Source of the DNA: JAABTH01 sp964390725
GTDB lineage: Bacteria > Bacillota > Dethiobacteria > DTU022
Assembly: GCA_964390725.1 (NCBI GenBank)
Contig: CAYMIW010000004.1
Location: forward strand, 57,575-121,574
Direction: 5' to 3'
DNA length: 64,000 bases
Position numbers and translations under genes: made by a program. Below, piece by piece: positions 42,914 to 51,505 of this stretch; within the stretch, counting starts at the first letter, position 1; every line of letters starts with the position of its first letter. A model generated the notes under the pieces. It was not told where the DNA came from. It did no database searches and saw nothing but the letters and a program-made list of their open reading frames with translations.

Positions 42914-44709
42914 TTTAATGACCTCCTTAAAAATTTTTCATTATTAATCCCCATCGGGGGTGTCCCATTTTCATCCCAGCCTCTTAGCATGTAATAATCT
43001 TTCAGCATCAACTCCATTTCCCGCGCTATAATAATATTTTTATTTTCGTTTATCGGTTCTTCCGTTAGTCGCAGCGGCAGATTATTCGCTGATAATGCCC
43101 CGGATTGGTTAAGGTTGAATAATCTGATGGTTGTAATAATCCTGTTCGATACTGAGCGAAGTTCTGCATTACTGTAGCGCTCACCGGTCAGTATATAAAT
43201 GATTCTGATCAGATCCTCCCATTCAACCAACATATGGCAGCTCCGACACATGATCAAACTGTCGAGCACCGTTTCCCTGTCTTCATATTCAACAAAAAGC
43301 CCGGGCAGATTACCTCTCTTTTCAGTGTTAAAATGCCCACGAGATATTCCCGGTAAATAAAATGAAACAGGATGCTGCTCTCCGAACTCGGAAACAAGAC
43401 CGGCGAGTCCGGCTAATATAACTACCCGGGGGTCAAATCCTGCCGGTTCCAGGCCGCTAAAATGGATAGCATAATCATTCAAACCAAGGGTGTCCGCTGC
43501 TTCCCTGATACCACCTCCGAAAATGTTATCTTCCGCTTTACCTTCTACAATAGATTCAAGAAACATTGCAATAGAATTATAATCACCGAATCGCGGTGCT
43601 TTTTCCAATAAACCTTTTTCTCCTGCGGCAGCAGCAAATGAAGCAATATTGCCCGCGCTTACAGGATCTAACCCGGCCCTGTTACAATAATCAAGCAGCA
43701 TAACTATTTCTCTCAGGTCGGAAAGTCGGCAGAGTCCGCCAAAAACACTGATGGAATAATAATCTAGATTGCCAACTTCTATTGTCTTATTACCTCCCGC
43801 CTGCATGGTAATTACAATATCGCAATCGAAAAAACAGTTTCTGCAACCTTTCCCGGTTACCTGAAAATCATTGGAGCCGAAAGAATCAACTAGTTTATCC
43901 CATCCCTCCAGCCGACCCCCGGACCAGTAACCGCTGGTAAAGCAACCCCTGGTGTTGGCCATTGTTAACAGGCCGGGCAGTTGGTACATCTTTACTGCTT
44001 TATCCATTCCTCCCTGGTAGAATCGTTCTTGCAGGTGGTTATTCCACTGGATAACTGACCCCTCGTATCCTGTAAAAAAAGCAGCTCCGGCGCTGCCTTT
44101 AAAAATGATCCCTTTCAGTTTTTTCGATCCGAAAACTGCGCCGAATCCTCCCCTGGAAAAGTTTCTGTAACGACTGCTTTTTAAACTGGCAAAGGCTGCC
44201 ATTCTTTCTCCGGCAGGCCCGATAACCAGGGATTCGCATTCGGTTGTGCCGGCAGCTTTTAAAATTGAACACTCGGCTTCATCGGTATTGAGCCCCCATA
44301 TTTCTTCAGCGTTGAAAAAACTAACTCCCTGTTCCGAAATATCTATGAAACATGGCTTGGCTGCTGCTCCACTGATAATCAGGGCATCATAACCACTTTT
44401 TTTCAACATCGTTGGCAGGTAACCACGGCAATATGCCTCCGCAAAAAGCCCGGTCAGGGGAGACCTGGTATAAATTCCGTAACCGGCAGCCGCGGTAAGG
44501 CCCGATTCAACCGCCGGTCCGGAAGTAAAAACAAGAACATTTCGGGGCGAAAGAGGCTCTACCCCCGGCAATAACATTTTTAGTAACAGGTAGGCTCCCA
44601 GCCCCCTGCCTCCGAGATAAAAGTGAAATACGTCCTGCTCCAGCTCTTTTTCGGTAATTTCCATCTTGGTTAAGTCAACGATCAAGAGCTTGCCGAAATT
44701 ACCCAACAA
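42904..44709 (-). CDS. aor: aldehyde ferredoxin oxidoreductase family, tungsten enzyme
   Basis: 601 residues. LYLGGRGLGAYLL-like start (FYLGGRGLGAYLL), SGPAVESGLTAAAGYG, then the cluster motif CRNCFFDC (CxxCxxxC) and a second Cys region CRSCHML. Binds a tungsto-bispterin and [4Fe-4S], oxidising aldehydes to acids with ferredoxin. Start TTG at 44709 with GGAGG in the gabT tail. Downstream of gabT, so succinate semialdehyde is an attractive substrate (inference). Fits with tupABC elsewhere in the window. Confidence 0.88.
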   Translation of the reverse strand: MLGNFGKLLIVDLTKMEITEKELEQDVFHFYLGGRGLGAYLLLKMLLPGVEPLSPRNVLVFTSGPAVESGLTAAAGYGIYTRSPLTGLFAEAYCRGYLPTMLKKSGYDALIISGAAAKPCFIDISEQGVSFFNAEEIWGLNTDEAECSILKAAGTTECESLVIGPAGERMAAFASLKSSRYRNFSRGGFGAVFGSKKLKGIIFKGSAGAAFFTGYEGSVIQWNNHLQERFYQGGMDKAVKMYQLPGLLTMANTRGCFTSGYWSGGRLEGWDKLVDSFGSNDFQVTGKGCRNCFFDCDIVITMQAGGNKTIEVGNLDYYSISVFGGLCRLSDLREIVMLLDYCNRAGLDPVSAGNIASFAAAAGEKGLLEKAPRFGDYNSIAMFLESIVEGKAEDNIFGGGIREAADTLGLNDYAIHFSGLEPAGFDPRVVILAGLAGLVSEFGEQHPVSFYLPGISRGHFNTEKRGNLPGLFVEYEDRETVLDSLIMCRSCHMLVEWEDLIRIIYILTGERYSNAELRSVSNRIITTIRLFNLNQSGALSANNLPLRLTEEPINENKNIIIAREMELMLKDYYMLRGWDENGTPPMGINNEKFLRRSLKCL

Positions 44710-44712
44710 TAT

Positions 44713-46056
44713 TTATTTTCCTCCATCTTCGGCTTCAAATGCCTCTTCAAGAATTGTTAAACCTCTGCTTAACTGATCGGCTTCTATATTAACAGGCATC
44801 AGTAAACGAATTACATTGCCATATACTCCGGCAGTTATTATGATCAGGCCGCGATCATGGCAGCGTTTAACGATTGCTTTAGCCTTCTCTGGATCCGGTT
44901 CCCTGGTTTCGGGATCTTTAACCAACTCGATAGCACGCATTGCCCCCAGGCCACGATGTTCACCAATTGAGTTGAAACGTTCCGCCATTTTATCAAGGCG
45001 CTCAGCGACAACCTGAGCAGTTTTTTCAGCTTTTTCCTTAATATTCTCCTGTTCAATTGCTTCAAGAACAGCCAAACTTGCAGCACACCCGATCGGATTG
45101 CCACCATAAGTTCCGCCAATTTCACCGGGACCGGCAGCATCCATAATATCAGCACGTCCTGTTACAGCACTGATTGGAACACCTCCGGCCAGTGATTTTG
45201 CCATGGTAATCAGGTCGGGAGTGATTCCGTAATAATCAGAAGCAAAAGCATAACCAGTTCTGAAAAAACCCGATTGGATTTCATCTATAATGAGCAAAAC
45301 ATCATTTTTCTTGCAAATTTCATGTAGAACCTTGAAATAACCATCGGGTGGCACAATAAAACCACCTTCGCCCTGGACCGGCTCGGCAATTACCGCAGCA
45401 ACATTGTCGGCAGTACATTCAAGGGTAAAAAATTGTTCCAGGTATCGGGCACAATGCAGATTGCATGAAGGATATTTCAGACCAAACCGGCAGCGGTAAC
45501 AGTATGGTGTGGGTATTTTATAGACATCCGGAGCGAAGGGGCCAAATCCGTATTTATATGGCTTAACTTTTGAAGTTAAAGTCATGGTCATCAGGGTGCG
45601 TCCGTGAAAAGCACACTCAAGGGCAACAATGGCTGTTTTTTTCGTATTTCTTCTTGCTAGTTTAACGGCGTTTTCCACCGCTTCCGCCCCGCTGTTGAAA
45701 AGAGCGGTTTTTTTCGGAAAATCTCCCGGTGTAAAACTGTTAAGCTTTTCAGCCAGCCTCACGTAGGGTTCATACATGGCCACCATGAAACAGGTGTGCA
45801 GGTACTGGTCGGCCTGTTTTTTTATTGCTTCTACAACTGCAGGATGGCTGTTCCCAAGATTGTTAACCCCAATCCCACCTGCAAAATCTATAAATTCATT
45901 GCCATCAACATCAGTAATCCGGGCTCCCTTTGCCTCTTTAACAAAAACAGGCATCACATAGGAAATCCCCCGGGCAACATTCTGGTCGCGCACTTTAATC
46001 AACTCAGCTGATTTTGGTCCCGGGCGGTATTCCGGGGTTGCATTTTCTTTTGTCAT
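44713..46056 (-). CDS. gabT: class III aminotransferase, probably 4-aminobutyrate transaminase
   Basis: 447 residues, fold-type I PLP enzyme. NSGAEAVENAVKLAR, IIDEIQSGFFRTG and ITMAKSLAGGVP (catalytic Lys) match the GabT/ArgD group, and an unusual cysteine-bearing insert TPYCYRCRFGLKYPSC lies near residue 190, which is common in bacterial GABA transaminases. Converts GABA and 2-oxoglutarate to succinate semialdehyde and glutamate. Other omega-amino acids cannot be excluded. GGGAGGAG precedes the ATG. A sigma-54 promoter lies 44-60 bases upstream. Confidence 0.85.
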   Translation of the reverse strand: MTKENATPEYRPGPKSAELIKVRDQNVARGISYVMPVFVKEAKGARITDVDGNEFIDFAGGIGVNNLGNSHPAVVEAIKKQADQYLHTCFMVAMYEPYVRLAEKLNSFTPGDFPKKTALFNSGAEAVENAVKLARRNTKKTAIVALECAFHGRTLMTMTLTSKVKPYKYGFGPFAPDVYKIPTPYCYRCRFGLKYPSCNLHCARYLEQFFTLECTADNVAAVIAEPVQGEGGFIVPPDGYFKVLHEICKKNDVLLIIDEIQSGFFRTGYAFASDYYGITPDLITMAKSLAGGVPISAVTGRADIMDAAGPGEIGGTYGGNPIGCAASLAVLEAIEQENIKEKAEKTAQVVAERLDKMAERFNSIGEHRGLGAMRAIELVKDPETREPDPEKAKAIVKRCHDRGLIIITAGVYGNVIRLLMPVNIEADQLSRGLTILEEAFEAEDGGK

Positions 46057-46099
46057 TTAGTTTTACTCCTCCCTGTTTTATGGTCTTAATAATCTTATT

Positions 46100-46115
46100 T
46101 GCAAAAGTAGTGCCA
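46100..46115 (-). promoter_or_regulatory. sigma-54 (-24/-12) promoter of gabT-aor-gdhA
   Basis: Minus strand TGGCAC-N5-TTGCA, matching TGGCAYR-N4-TTGCW with the invariant GG and GC 10 bases apart. The start would be near 46089, about 30 bases before gabT. The neighbouring gene encodes a sigma-54 activator. Confidence 0.85.
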
Positions 46116-46149
46116 ATAAAGCATTCATAGCATAAAAATTCCGGATATG

Positions 46150-46177
46150 AAAAAAGTCCCTGTTTAAGGACTTTTAA
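46150..46177 (-). terminator. terminator of the sigma-54 activator gene
   Basis: Minus strand AAAAGTCC pairs with GGGACTTTT around a 7-base loop, then more T residues. It lies between the activator stop and the gabT sigma-54 promoter. Confidence 0.82.
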
Positions 46178-46226
46178 AGTATATAGATTATTAAGAGAAC
46201 TGGACTGCCTAAAAAAACGGCCGATC

Positions 46227-46267
46227 TGATGCAATAATTCATTGAAATCTGATGCGTAAATGCATCA
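46227..46267. promoter_or_regulatory. candidate enhancer (UAS) sites for the sigma-54 activator
   Basis: A perfect inverted repeat TGATGC-N6-GCATCA (46250-46267) and an imperfect copy starting TGATGC at 46227, the half-sites 23 bases apart (about two helical turns). They lie 110-165 bases upstream of the -24/-12 promoter, the usual enhancer distance, just past the activator stop codon. Confidence 0.65.
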
Positions 46268-46293
46268 AATTCGGGGGTAAGGCCCTGTTCTAA

Positions 46294-48048
46294 CTACTGC
46301 CCTGAACCAATTTTATATTTGTGCAGCTTCCTGACAACAGTAGATTGGTCAACCTGTAGTATCTCAGCAATTTCATAGGTACTGCGGCAAACACGCAGTG
46401 CCTCTGTCAGCAACTCCCGTTCAAGTTTTTCACGGGCTTCTTTTAGTGGCTGCAGTTTAAGCGGCGATTCTGAACCTTTTTCCACAAGATCATTTCCGGT
46501 GATCCGGCGGGGCAGTTGATCCGGCCCAATTTCATTTCCATCAACAACAATCATCAAGCGTTCAACCAGGTTTTCCAGCTCCCTGACGTTGCCCGGCCAG
46601 TGATATTTTTCCAGATATTGATATGTCTCAGGTGTAAAATATTTTTCCTGCAGAAAGCGCCTGTTAAACTTGAATAAAAACTGGTCGGCCAACGCTCTTA
46701 TATCATCAGCTCTTTCCTTGAGAGGTGGAACCAGCAGGGGTATTACGTCAAGCCTGAAATAGAGGTCTTCACGGAACTTTCCCTCTTCAACCAGCCTGGC
46801 AATATCACGGTTTGTCGCTGCGATAAAACGGAGGTCCAGTTTTATCTCTTTTGACTCACCGATCCGGGTAATAATCCCTTCCTGAATGACATGAAGCAGC
46901 TTTACCTGTAGATTAAGAGGAAGTTCGGTAATTTCATCAAGGAAAAGAGTACCCCGGTTGGCCAGCTCAAGCTTACCAATTTTACCTTCACGCAGCGCCC
47001 CGGTAAAAGCGCCTCCGGCATAGCCAAAAAGCTCACTTTCCAGCAGGTTCTCCGGAATAGCCCCGCAGTTAACCACGGTAAAAGCATTTTCTGCGCGGGG
47101 GCTGGTGTTATGTATAAAACGGGCGATCATCCCCTTCCCCACACCCGATTCGCCGGTTAAAAGAACTGTTGAATTTACAGCAGCTATTTTCTTGGCAACC
47201 TTGAGCAGATCCTTCATTGCAGGACTGGAGGCGACAATTTCCCCACTGTTCAGGTAACCCTGGCGCAACTCAATTAATTCCTGCTGATAACGATTTTTCA
47301 GCAGCTCTGCCTCTTCAAGCTGGCGCTTGAGACTGTTCAACCTGGTAATGTCCCTGGTATTAACAATCACCCTGAATACAGAACCATCCCGGTTTAGGGC
47401 AGGAGTTCCGGTAGCCAGTAGTTTTCGACCATCCCGGTGCGACTGGATTACAGTCTGGGCGCTCTTTTTATCTATTACCAGCCTGGTAACCGATGGGGTA
47501 AATATTTTTTTCTTCTCCAGCTCACTGACATTCTTTCCGATTACATCTAACAACTTGACCCCAAAATTCTCTTCAAAAAGGGCATTTGCCCGTAAAACCC
47601 GGCCCTTACCGTCGGCAACTATAATTTCGTCCGATGAAAAGTTAATGATTGCATCAAGTTCTCTTTCCAGTTCCGAAACCTTGGCCGAAAGGCGGTTGAT
47701 AAATGCCGCCGGCGTAACCACCCCAATAATTTTTCCGGCAGGGTCGGCAACCAGGATTGCCTCTTTTGTTTTAAAGTACCCAACCAGCTCGTTCCAGGCC
47801 AGCGAGCTACTGACAATGGGAAGATTATCAAGAGTAAGATCTACTGCTTTAAGATGATCCGCCTCTTTACTTTTACTGCAGGCATGCATTACAGAAGAAG
47901 CGGTGATTACCCCTTCCAGCTTATCTTCCTTAACCAGGCAAAGGAAACCCTGCCGCGAATTAAGCAGCTTTTCAACAACTGTTTGCAATGCTATATCGCC
48001 CGTTACTGACTGTGGGTTTTTTACAATATAATCTACCGCGTAACGCAT
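46294..48048 (-). CDS. sigma-54-dependent transcriptional activator with CBS and PAS domains
   Basis: 584 residues. Two N-terminal CBS domains (about 1-125, a nucleotide-sensing Bateman pair), a PAS domain (about 130-245), a short coiled coil, an AAA+ domain with GESGVGKGM (Walker A), the sigma-54 loop GAFTGA and GTLFLDEITELP (Walker B), and a C-terminal Fis-type helix-turn-helix (STYEIAEILQVDQSTVVRKL). Likely controls gabT-aor-gdhA from the adjacent sites; the signal is unknown. Start ATG at 48048. Confidence 0.92.
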   Translation of the reverse strand: MRYAVDYIVKNPQSVTGDIALQTVVEKLLNSRQGFLCLVKEDKLEGVITASSVMHACSKSKEADHLKAVDLTLDNLPIVSSSLAWNELVGYFKTKEAILVADPAGKIIGVVTPAAFINRLSAKVSELERELDAIINFSSDEIIVADGKGRVLRANALFEENFGVKLLDVIGKNVSELEKKKIFTPSVTRLVIDKKSAQTVIQSHRDGRKLLATGTPALNRDGSVFRVIVNTRDITRLNSLKRQLEEAELLKNRYQQELIELRQGYLNSGEIVASSPAMKDLLKVAKKIAAVNSTVLLTGESGVGKGMIARFIHNTSPRAENAFTVVNCGAIPENLLESELFGYAGGAFTGALREGKIGKLELANRGTLFLDEITELPLNLQVKLLHVIQEGIITRIGESKEIKLDLRFIAATNRDIARLVEEGKFREDLYFRLDVIPLLVPPLKERADDIRALADQFLFKFNRRFLQEKYFTPETYQYLEKYHWPGNVRELENLVERLMIVVDGNEIGPDQLPRRITGNDLVEKGSESPLKLQPLKEAREKLERELLTEALRVCRSTYEIAEILQVDQSTVVRKLHKYKIGSGQ

Positions 48049-48139
48049 GATTTACTCCCTGTTATCCTGTCATTACCTGCTTTTACTCCGCCAATACAGC
48101 GGGAAGTAGCAGCAGTAACAAACCTGTCTCATGATTTAC

Positions 48140-48168
48140 ATTATACAGAAAACTGATACAAATATAAA
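48140..48168 (-). promoter_or_regulatory. promoter of the sigma-54 activator gene
   Basis: Minus strand TTTATA (48168-48163), 17-base spacer, TATAAT (48145-48140), about 95 bases before the start codon. Confidence 0.65.
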
Positions 48169-48293
48169 GCAATCACTTTATTCTGGTAAACGCAAAAATG
48201 TAATGGAAAAAAAACCTGTTTGTAATATAACTGTAATATAGTCTATTTATAATATAGGTGAGTTGACCCCCTCTTTTTATATATATTCTACTT

Positions 48294-48323
48294 GACGCGG
48301 TAATTATACCGCGTCATTTTTTT
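48294..48323 (+). terminator. orphan terminator-like hairpin
   Basis: GACGCGGTA pairs with TACCGCGTC around ATTA, then seven T residues on the plus strand. No plus-strand gene precedes it. The stretch 48049-48484 otherwise holds the activator promoter, repeated TGTAATATA words (48221-48240) and the birA promoter. Confidence 0.7.
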
Positions 48324-48407
48324 GCTGCAACTTCTTACACCCCTACTGTACCTGTCAAGAATCTTCTGGAGAGCTGCCGTCAGGAATCATTTATTACAAA
48401 TTAAATC

Positions 48408-48460
48408 GTCAACTATTTGCATTTTTAAAAGTTGACATTTAAACGGGTTTTACTTACTAT
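48408..48460 (+). promoter_or_regulatory. birA promoter with overlapping inverted repeat
   Basis: TTGACA (48432-48437), 17-base spacer, TACTAT (48455-48460). GTCAAC (48408-48413) and GTTGAC (48431-48436) form an inverted repeat with a 17-base gap whose right arm covers the -35 box. It is a possible BirA operator, but the half-sites differ from the usual TTGTAAAC type. Confidence 0.6.
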
Positions 48461-48484
48461 CAATAATAGTGAACCTCCGGGGAG

Positions 48485-49447
48485 ATGAGGAAAATAAAGA
48501 AAAATCTGAAGGCAACAGTCCTTACAATACTGTATGAAAACAGGGACCGCTACATATCCGGCGAAAAATTAAGTAAAAACCTGGGGGTCAGCCGCACGGC
48601 AATCTGGAAACAGGTTAAGGAATTAAGAGAGAACGGCTATCGGATCAGCTCCCGCCCTAACCGGGGTTATCGGATGGATGGAGAACCGGATCAGCTTGAT
48701 CAAGATATTCTGAAACAATACAATATCCACTACCTTAGTTCTGTCAATTCAACAAACAGGGAAATGCGCCGGATGGCCGAAAACGGTGCTCCCCAGTTCC
48801 ATACCCTGGTTGCCGAGGAGCAAACCGAGGGACGGGGACGCCTTGGACGCAAATGGATTTCCCCACCGGGAAAGGGGCTCTGGTTTTCCATTTTACTGCT
48901 GCCGCATAACCTGTCTCCTGCTGAAGCAACACCCGTCACGCTAGTTACTGCAGTGGCCCTGGCTCGCTGTCTGGTTAAATCCTTTGCCCTGCCGGTACAG
49001 GTTAAATGGCCTAACGACCTGTTAATCAATGGGAAAAAAACTGCCGGCATCCTAACCGAGCTGAAGGGAGAGCCTGAACATATTGAATACCTGATCACCG
49101 GAATTGGCATCAATGTTAACCAGGACAGGGATAGCTTTCCGGCTGAAATAAGCAACCAGGCAACTTCGCTGGCTATTGAATACAGTAAAGATATAAACCG
49201 CACACTACTCCTGGTCGAACTGCAAAATTCGCTGGTCGAGGCTTACAGACAATTCCTATCGGAAGGGTTCAAACCTTTTCGCAGTGAGTGGAAAAAAATC
49301 AGCTCAACCCTGGGCAGCCAGGTTACCGTCAGTCGGTCGGAAGGGCTTATAAGAGGAAAAGCAATAGACCTGGATGATGATGGTACCCTGCTGATCAAAG
49401 ACAGTAATAATATTTTGCACTCTGTCCGTTACGGGGAGATTCTTTAA
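48485..49447 (+). CDS. birA: biotin-protein ligase and biotin repressor
   Basis: 320 residues. N-terminal winged helix (SKNLGVSRTAIWKQVKELRENGY), then the ligase domain with EEQTEGRGRLGRKWISP (biotinyl-AMP loop) and KWPNDLLINGKKTAGIL, and the C-terminal SH3-like domain. Biotinylates carboxylases and, with its DNA-binding domain, should repress its own operon. GGGGAG precedes the ATG. The stop overlaps the bioY start. Confidence 0.94.
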   Translation: MRKIKKNLKATVLTILYENRDRYISGEKLSKNLGVSRTAIWKQVKELRENGYRISSRPNRGYRMDGEPDQLDQDILKQYNIHYLSSVNSTNREMRRMAENGAPQFHTLVAEEQTEGRGRLGRKWISPPGKGLWFSILLLPHNLSPAEATPVTLVTAVALARCLVKSFALPVQVKWPNDLLINGKKTAGILTELKGEPEHIEYLITGIGINVNQDRDSFPAEISNQATSLAIEYSKDINRTLLLVELQNSLVEAYRQFLSEGFKPFRSEWKKISSTLGSQVTVSRSEGLIRGKAIDLDDDGTLLIKDSNNILHSVRYGEIL

Positions 49448-50001
49448 TGAATTTAACAAAACTAACCACTGCAGCTTTTTGCGCTGCATTAACTACCCTG
49501 CTGGCTCAATTAGCCATACCACTGCCTTTCAGCCCAGTTCCCTTCACCGGGCAGCTAATCGGTGTGCTTCTTACAGCAGCCCTGCTTGGCCCAAGAAATG
49601 GCCTGCTTTCAGTGTCAGCCTACCTACTGCTCGGGGCAGCAGGCGTACCGGTTTTTTCCCTGGCCAGGGGTGGAATGGCAATTTTATCCGGTCCGACAGG
49701 TGGTTATCTATGGGGATTCCTTCCGGCGGTGCTAATTGCAGGGTTGCTTATAAAAAAGCAGGAGGGTAATAGTGTTTTAAGATATACTTTTTCACTGCTT
49801 CCTGCTGTCATGGCAGTTTATTGCTGTGGAGCACTTCAGCTCGGGTTATTGATGCAGTTCAGCATTAGCCAGGTGATCCTGGTCGGAATAGCCCCGTTCA
49901 TAATTTTTGACCTGATTAAGATATTTATTGTTGCCTTTTTCAGTATAGAAATCAAAAAGAGCCTGCGCCGCAACGGCCTGGCTCATCTTATTGAGAATTA
50001 A
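49447..50001 (+). CDS. bioY: biotin transporter substrate-specificity subunit BioY
   Basis: 184 residues, six membrane helices, with PFSPVPFTGQLIGVLLTAA and GPTGGYLWGFL, the BioY signature. Works alone or with an ECF module to import biotin. Co-transcribed with birA. No bioMN is nearby. The 57 bases after it lack a convincing terminator. Confidence 0.94.
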   Translation: MNLTKLTTAAFCAALTTLLAQLAIPLPFSPVPFTGQLIGVLLTAALLGPRNGLLSVSAYLLLGAAGVPVFSLARGGMAILSGPTGGYLWGFLPAVLIAGLLIKKQEGNSVLRYTFSLLPAVMAVYCCGALQLGLLMQFSISQVILVGIAPFIIFDLIKIFIVAFFSIEIKKSLRRNGLAHLIEN

Positions 50002-50058
50002 ACAGTCCCGGGAATACCTTTCACGGGGCTTTGGGGGCTGATACAAAAAAACCTGAAT

Positions 50059-50841
50059 CTATCCGGCTGCCTTGTATTCGGCTTCGGCAAGTAAAGCTGC
50101 CCCCAGGGCTCCGGTTATTTGCGGTTCGCGGGGTACTAAAATCTGCGTTTTAAGCTTATCGCCAATTGCCTGCACAACAGCACTATTTAGCGCTACTCCA
50201 CCGGTCATCATTACCTTTTCCACAAACCCTACCCTGCCGATCAATCCGGCAGTGCGTTCTGCAATAGCCTGGTGTAAACCCCGGGCAATATCCTCCCTGG
50301 GCTGGCCCCGGGCAATCAGAGAAACAACCTCCGATTCGGCAAACACTGTGCACATACTACTGATCGAAACCGGGTTAGAAGAAACGTTACTCAGGTTGGC
50401 CAGCTGATCAAGATTAACTTCAAGGGCCCCGGCCATCATTTCCAAAAAGCGGCCGGTCCCGGCCGCACATTTATCATTCATGGCAAAATCTGTCACACGC
50501 CCTCTATCGTCCAGGCGAATCACCTTACTATCCTGACCGCCAATATCAATTACAGTTCTGACCAAGTTGTTCTGAAAATAAGCGCCTACACCGTGACAGG
50601 TTATTTCAGTAACCTGCTTATCGGCAATATCTACACTGACCCTCCCGTAACCTGTAGAAACTATATAATTCAGGTCAGACCAGCTCAGCCCTGTCTTCCC
50701 CAGCACAGTTTCAAGAGCTATTTGAGCGGCTGCCTTACTATTGACACCGGTCTGACAGATAACATAATTGATCAATTTCCCGTCGTCAACAATTACTGCT
50801 TCAGCAGTTATGGAACCTACATCAATACCGGCAAAAGGCAA
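50059..50841 (-). CDS. BcrAD/BadF/HgdC-type dehydratase activator ATPase
   Basis: About 260 residues. ASKHA fold with GIDVGSITAEAV (phosphate 1), VIDIGGQDSKVI (phosphate 2), and the [4Fe-4S] cysteines in NDKCAAGTGRFLE and SSMCTVFAESEV, as in HgdC. Such proteins inject electrons into 2-hydroxyacyl-CoA dehydratases with ATP hydrolysis. No dehydratase subunit gene is adjacent, so it is an orphan. I take TTG at 50841 because GAGGTG lies six bases upstream; TTG at 50862 is the alternative. Confidence 0.88.
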   Translation of the reverse strand: MPFAGIDVGSITAEAVIVDDGKLINYVICQTGVNSKAAAQIALETVLGKTGLSWSDLNYIVSTGYGRVSVDIADKQVTEITCHGVGAYFQNNLVRTVIDIGGQDSKVIRLDDRGRVTDFAMNDKCAAGTGRFLEMMAGALEVNLDQLANLSNVSSNPVSISSMCTVFAESEVVSLIARGQPREDIARGLHQAIAERTAGLIGRVGFVEKVMMTGGVALNSAVVQAIGDKLKTQILVPREPQITGALGAALLAEAEYKAAG

Positions 50842-50865
50842 ACTGTTCACCTCAAAACACAATAT

Positions 50866-51453
50866 TTATATTAAACCGTTTATTGCTTTCCAGAGATCGT
50901 CACGTCCGCTGCCGGTACGGGAAGAAAAGGGCATCAGCCGATCCTCTTCGAAAAGACCCAGTTTTTTACCAATTATATTCAGCTGCCTCAAAGCAGCGCT
51001 GCGTGAAAGTTTATCGGACTTGGTTGCCACGGTTAAAGTTGGAATGGTATGAGCCCGCAGCCATTCGGACATTAGAATATCATCTTCAGTCGGTTCGTGA
51101 CGACAGTCAACCAGGTGCAGGCAACCACGCAGATTACTCCTGGCGGCCAGGTAGTCTTCTATAATCGGCGCCCAGCGTTCGCGCTCCTTTTTAGACACTT
51201 TTGCATACCCATAACCGGGTAAGTCAACAAAACAAAACCGATCATTGATTACATAAAAATACAAGCCCCTGGTTTTGCCGGGCGTTGAACTTATCCGGGC
51301 CAGGTTTTTTCTACCGATTAAGCTGTTCAGCAGGGATGACTTACCAACATTCGACCTTCCGATAAAAGAGATTTCGGGTAGATCCCAATCAGGAAAATCC
51401 TTAATGTTATAAGCAGCTGCCTGTAATTCAGCCTTGTTTACTTTCATCTTCAT
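50866..51453 (-). CDS. engB: ribosome biogenesis GTP-binding protein EngB (YsxC)
   Basis: 195 residues. G1 GRSNVGKSSLLN, G2/G3 STPGKTRGL and DLPGYGYAKVSK, G4 TKSDKL. Assembles the 50S subunit. Stands in the lon-engB pair found in Firmicutes. Confidence 0.95.
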   Translation of the reverse strand: MKMKVNKAELQAAAYNIKDFPDWDLPEISFIGRSNVGKSSLLNSLIGRKNLARISSTPGKTRGLYFYVINDRFCFVDLPGYGYAKVSKKERERWAPIIEDYLAARSNLRGCLHLVDCRHEPTEDDILMSEWLRAHTIPTLTVATKSDKLSRSAALRQLNIIGKKLGLFEEDRLMPFSSRTGSGRDDLWKAINGLI

Positions 51454-51505
51454 ACCCCACTCCCGTCAGCCTCCGTAAATATACTTTCCCGCAAGCTTAA
51501 ACCCT

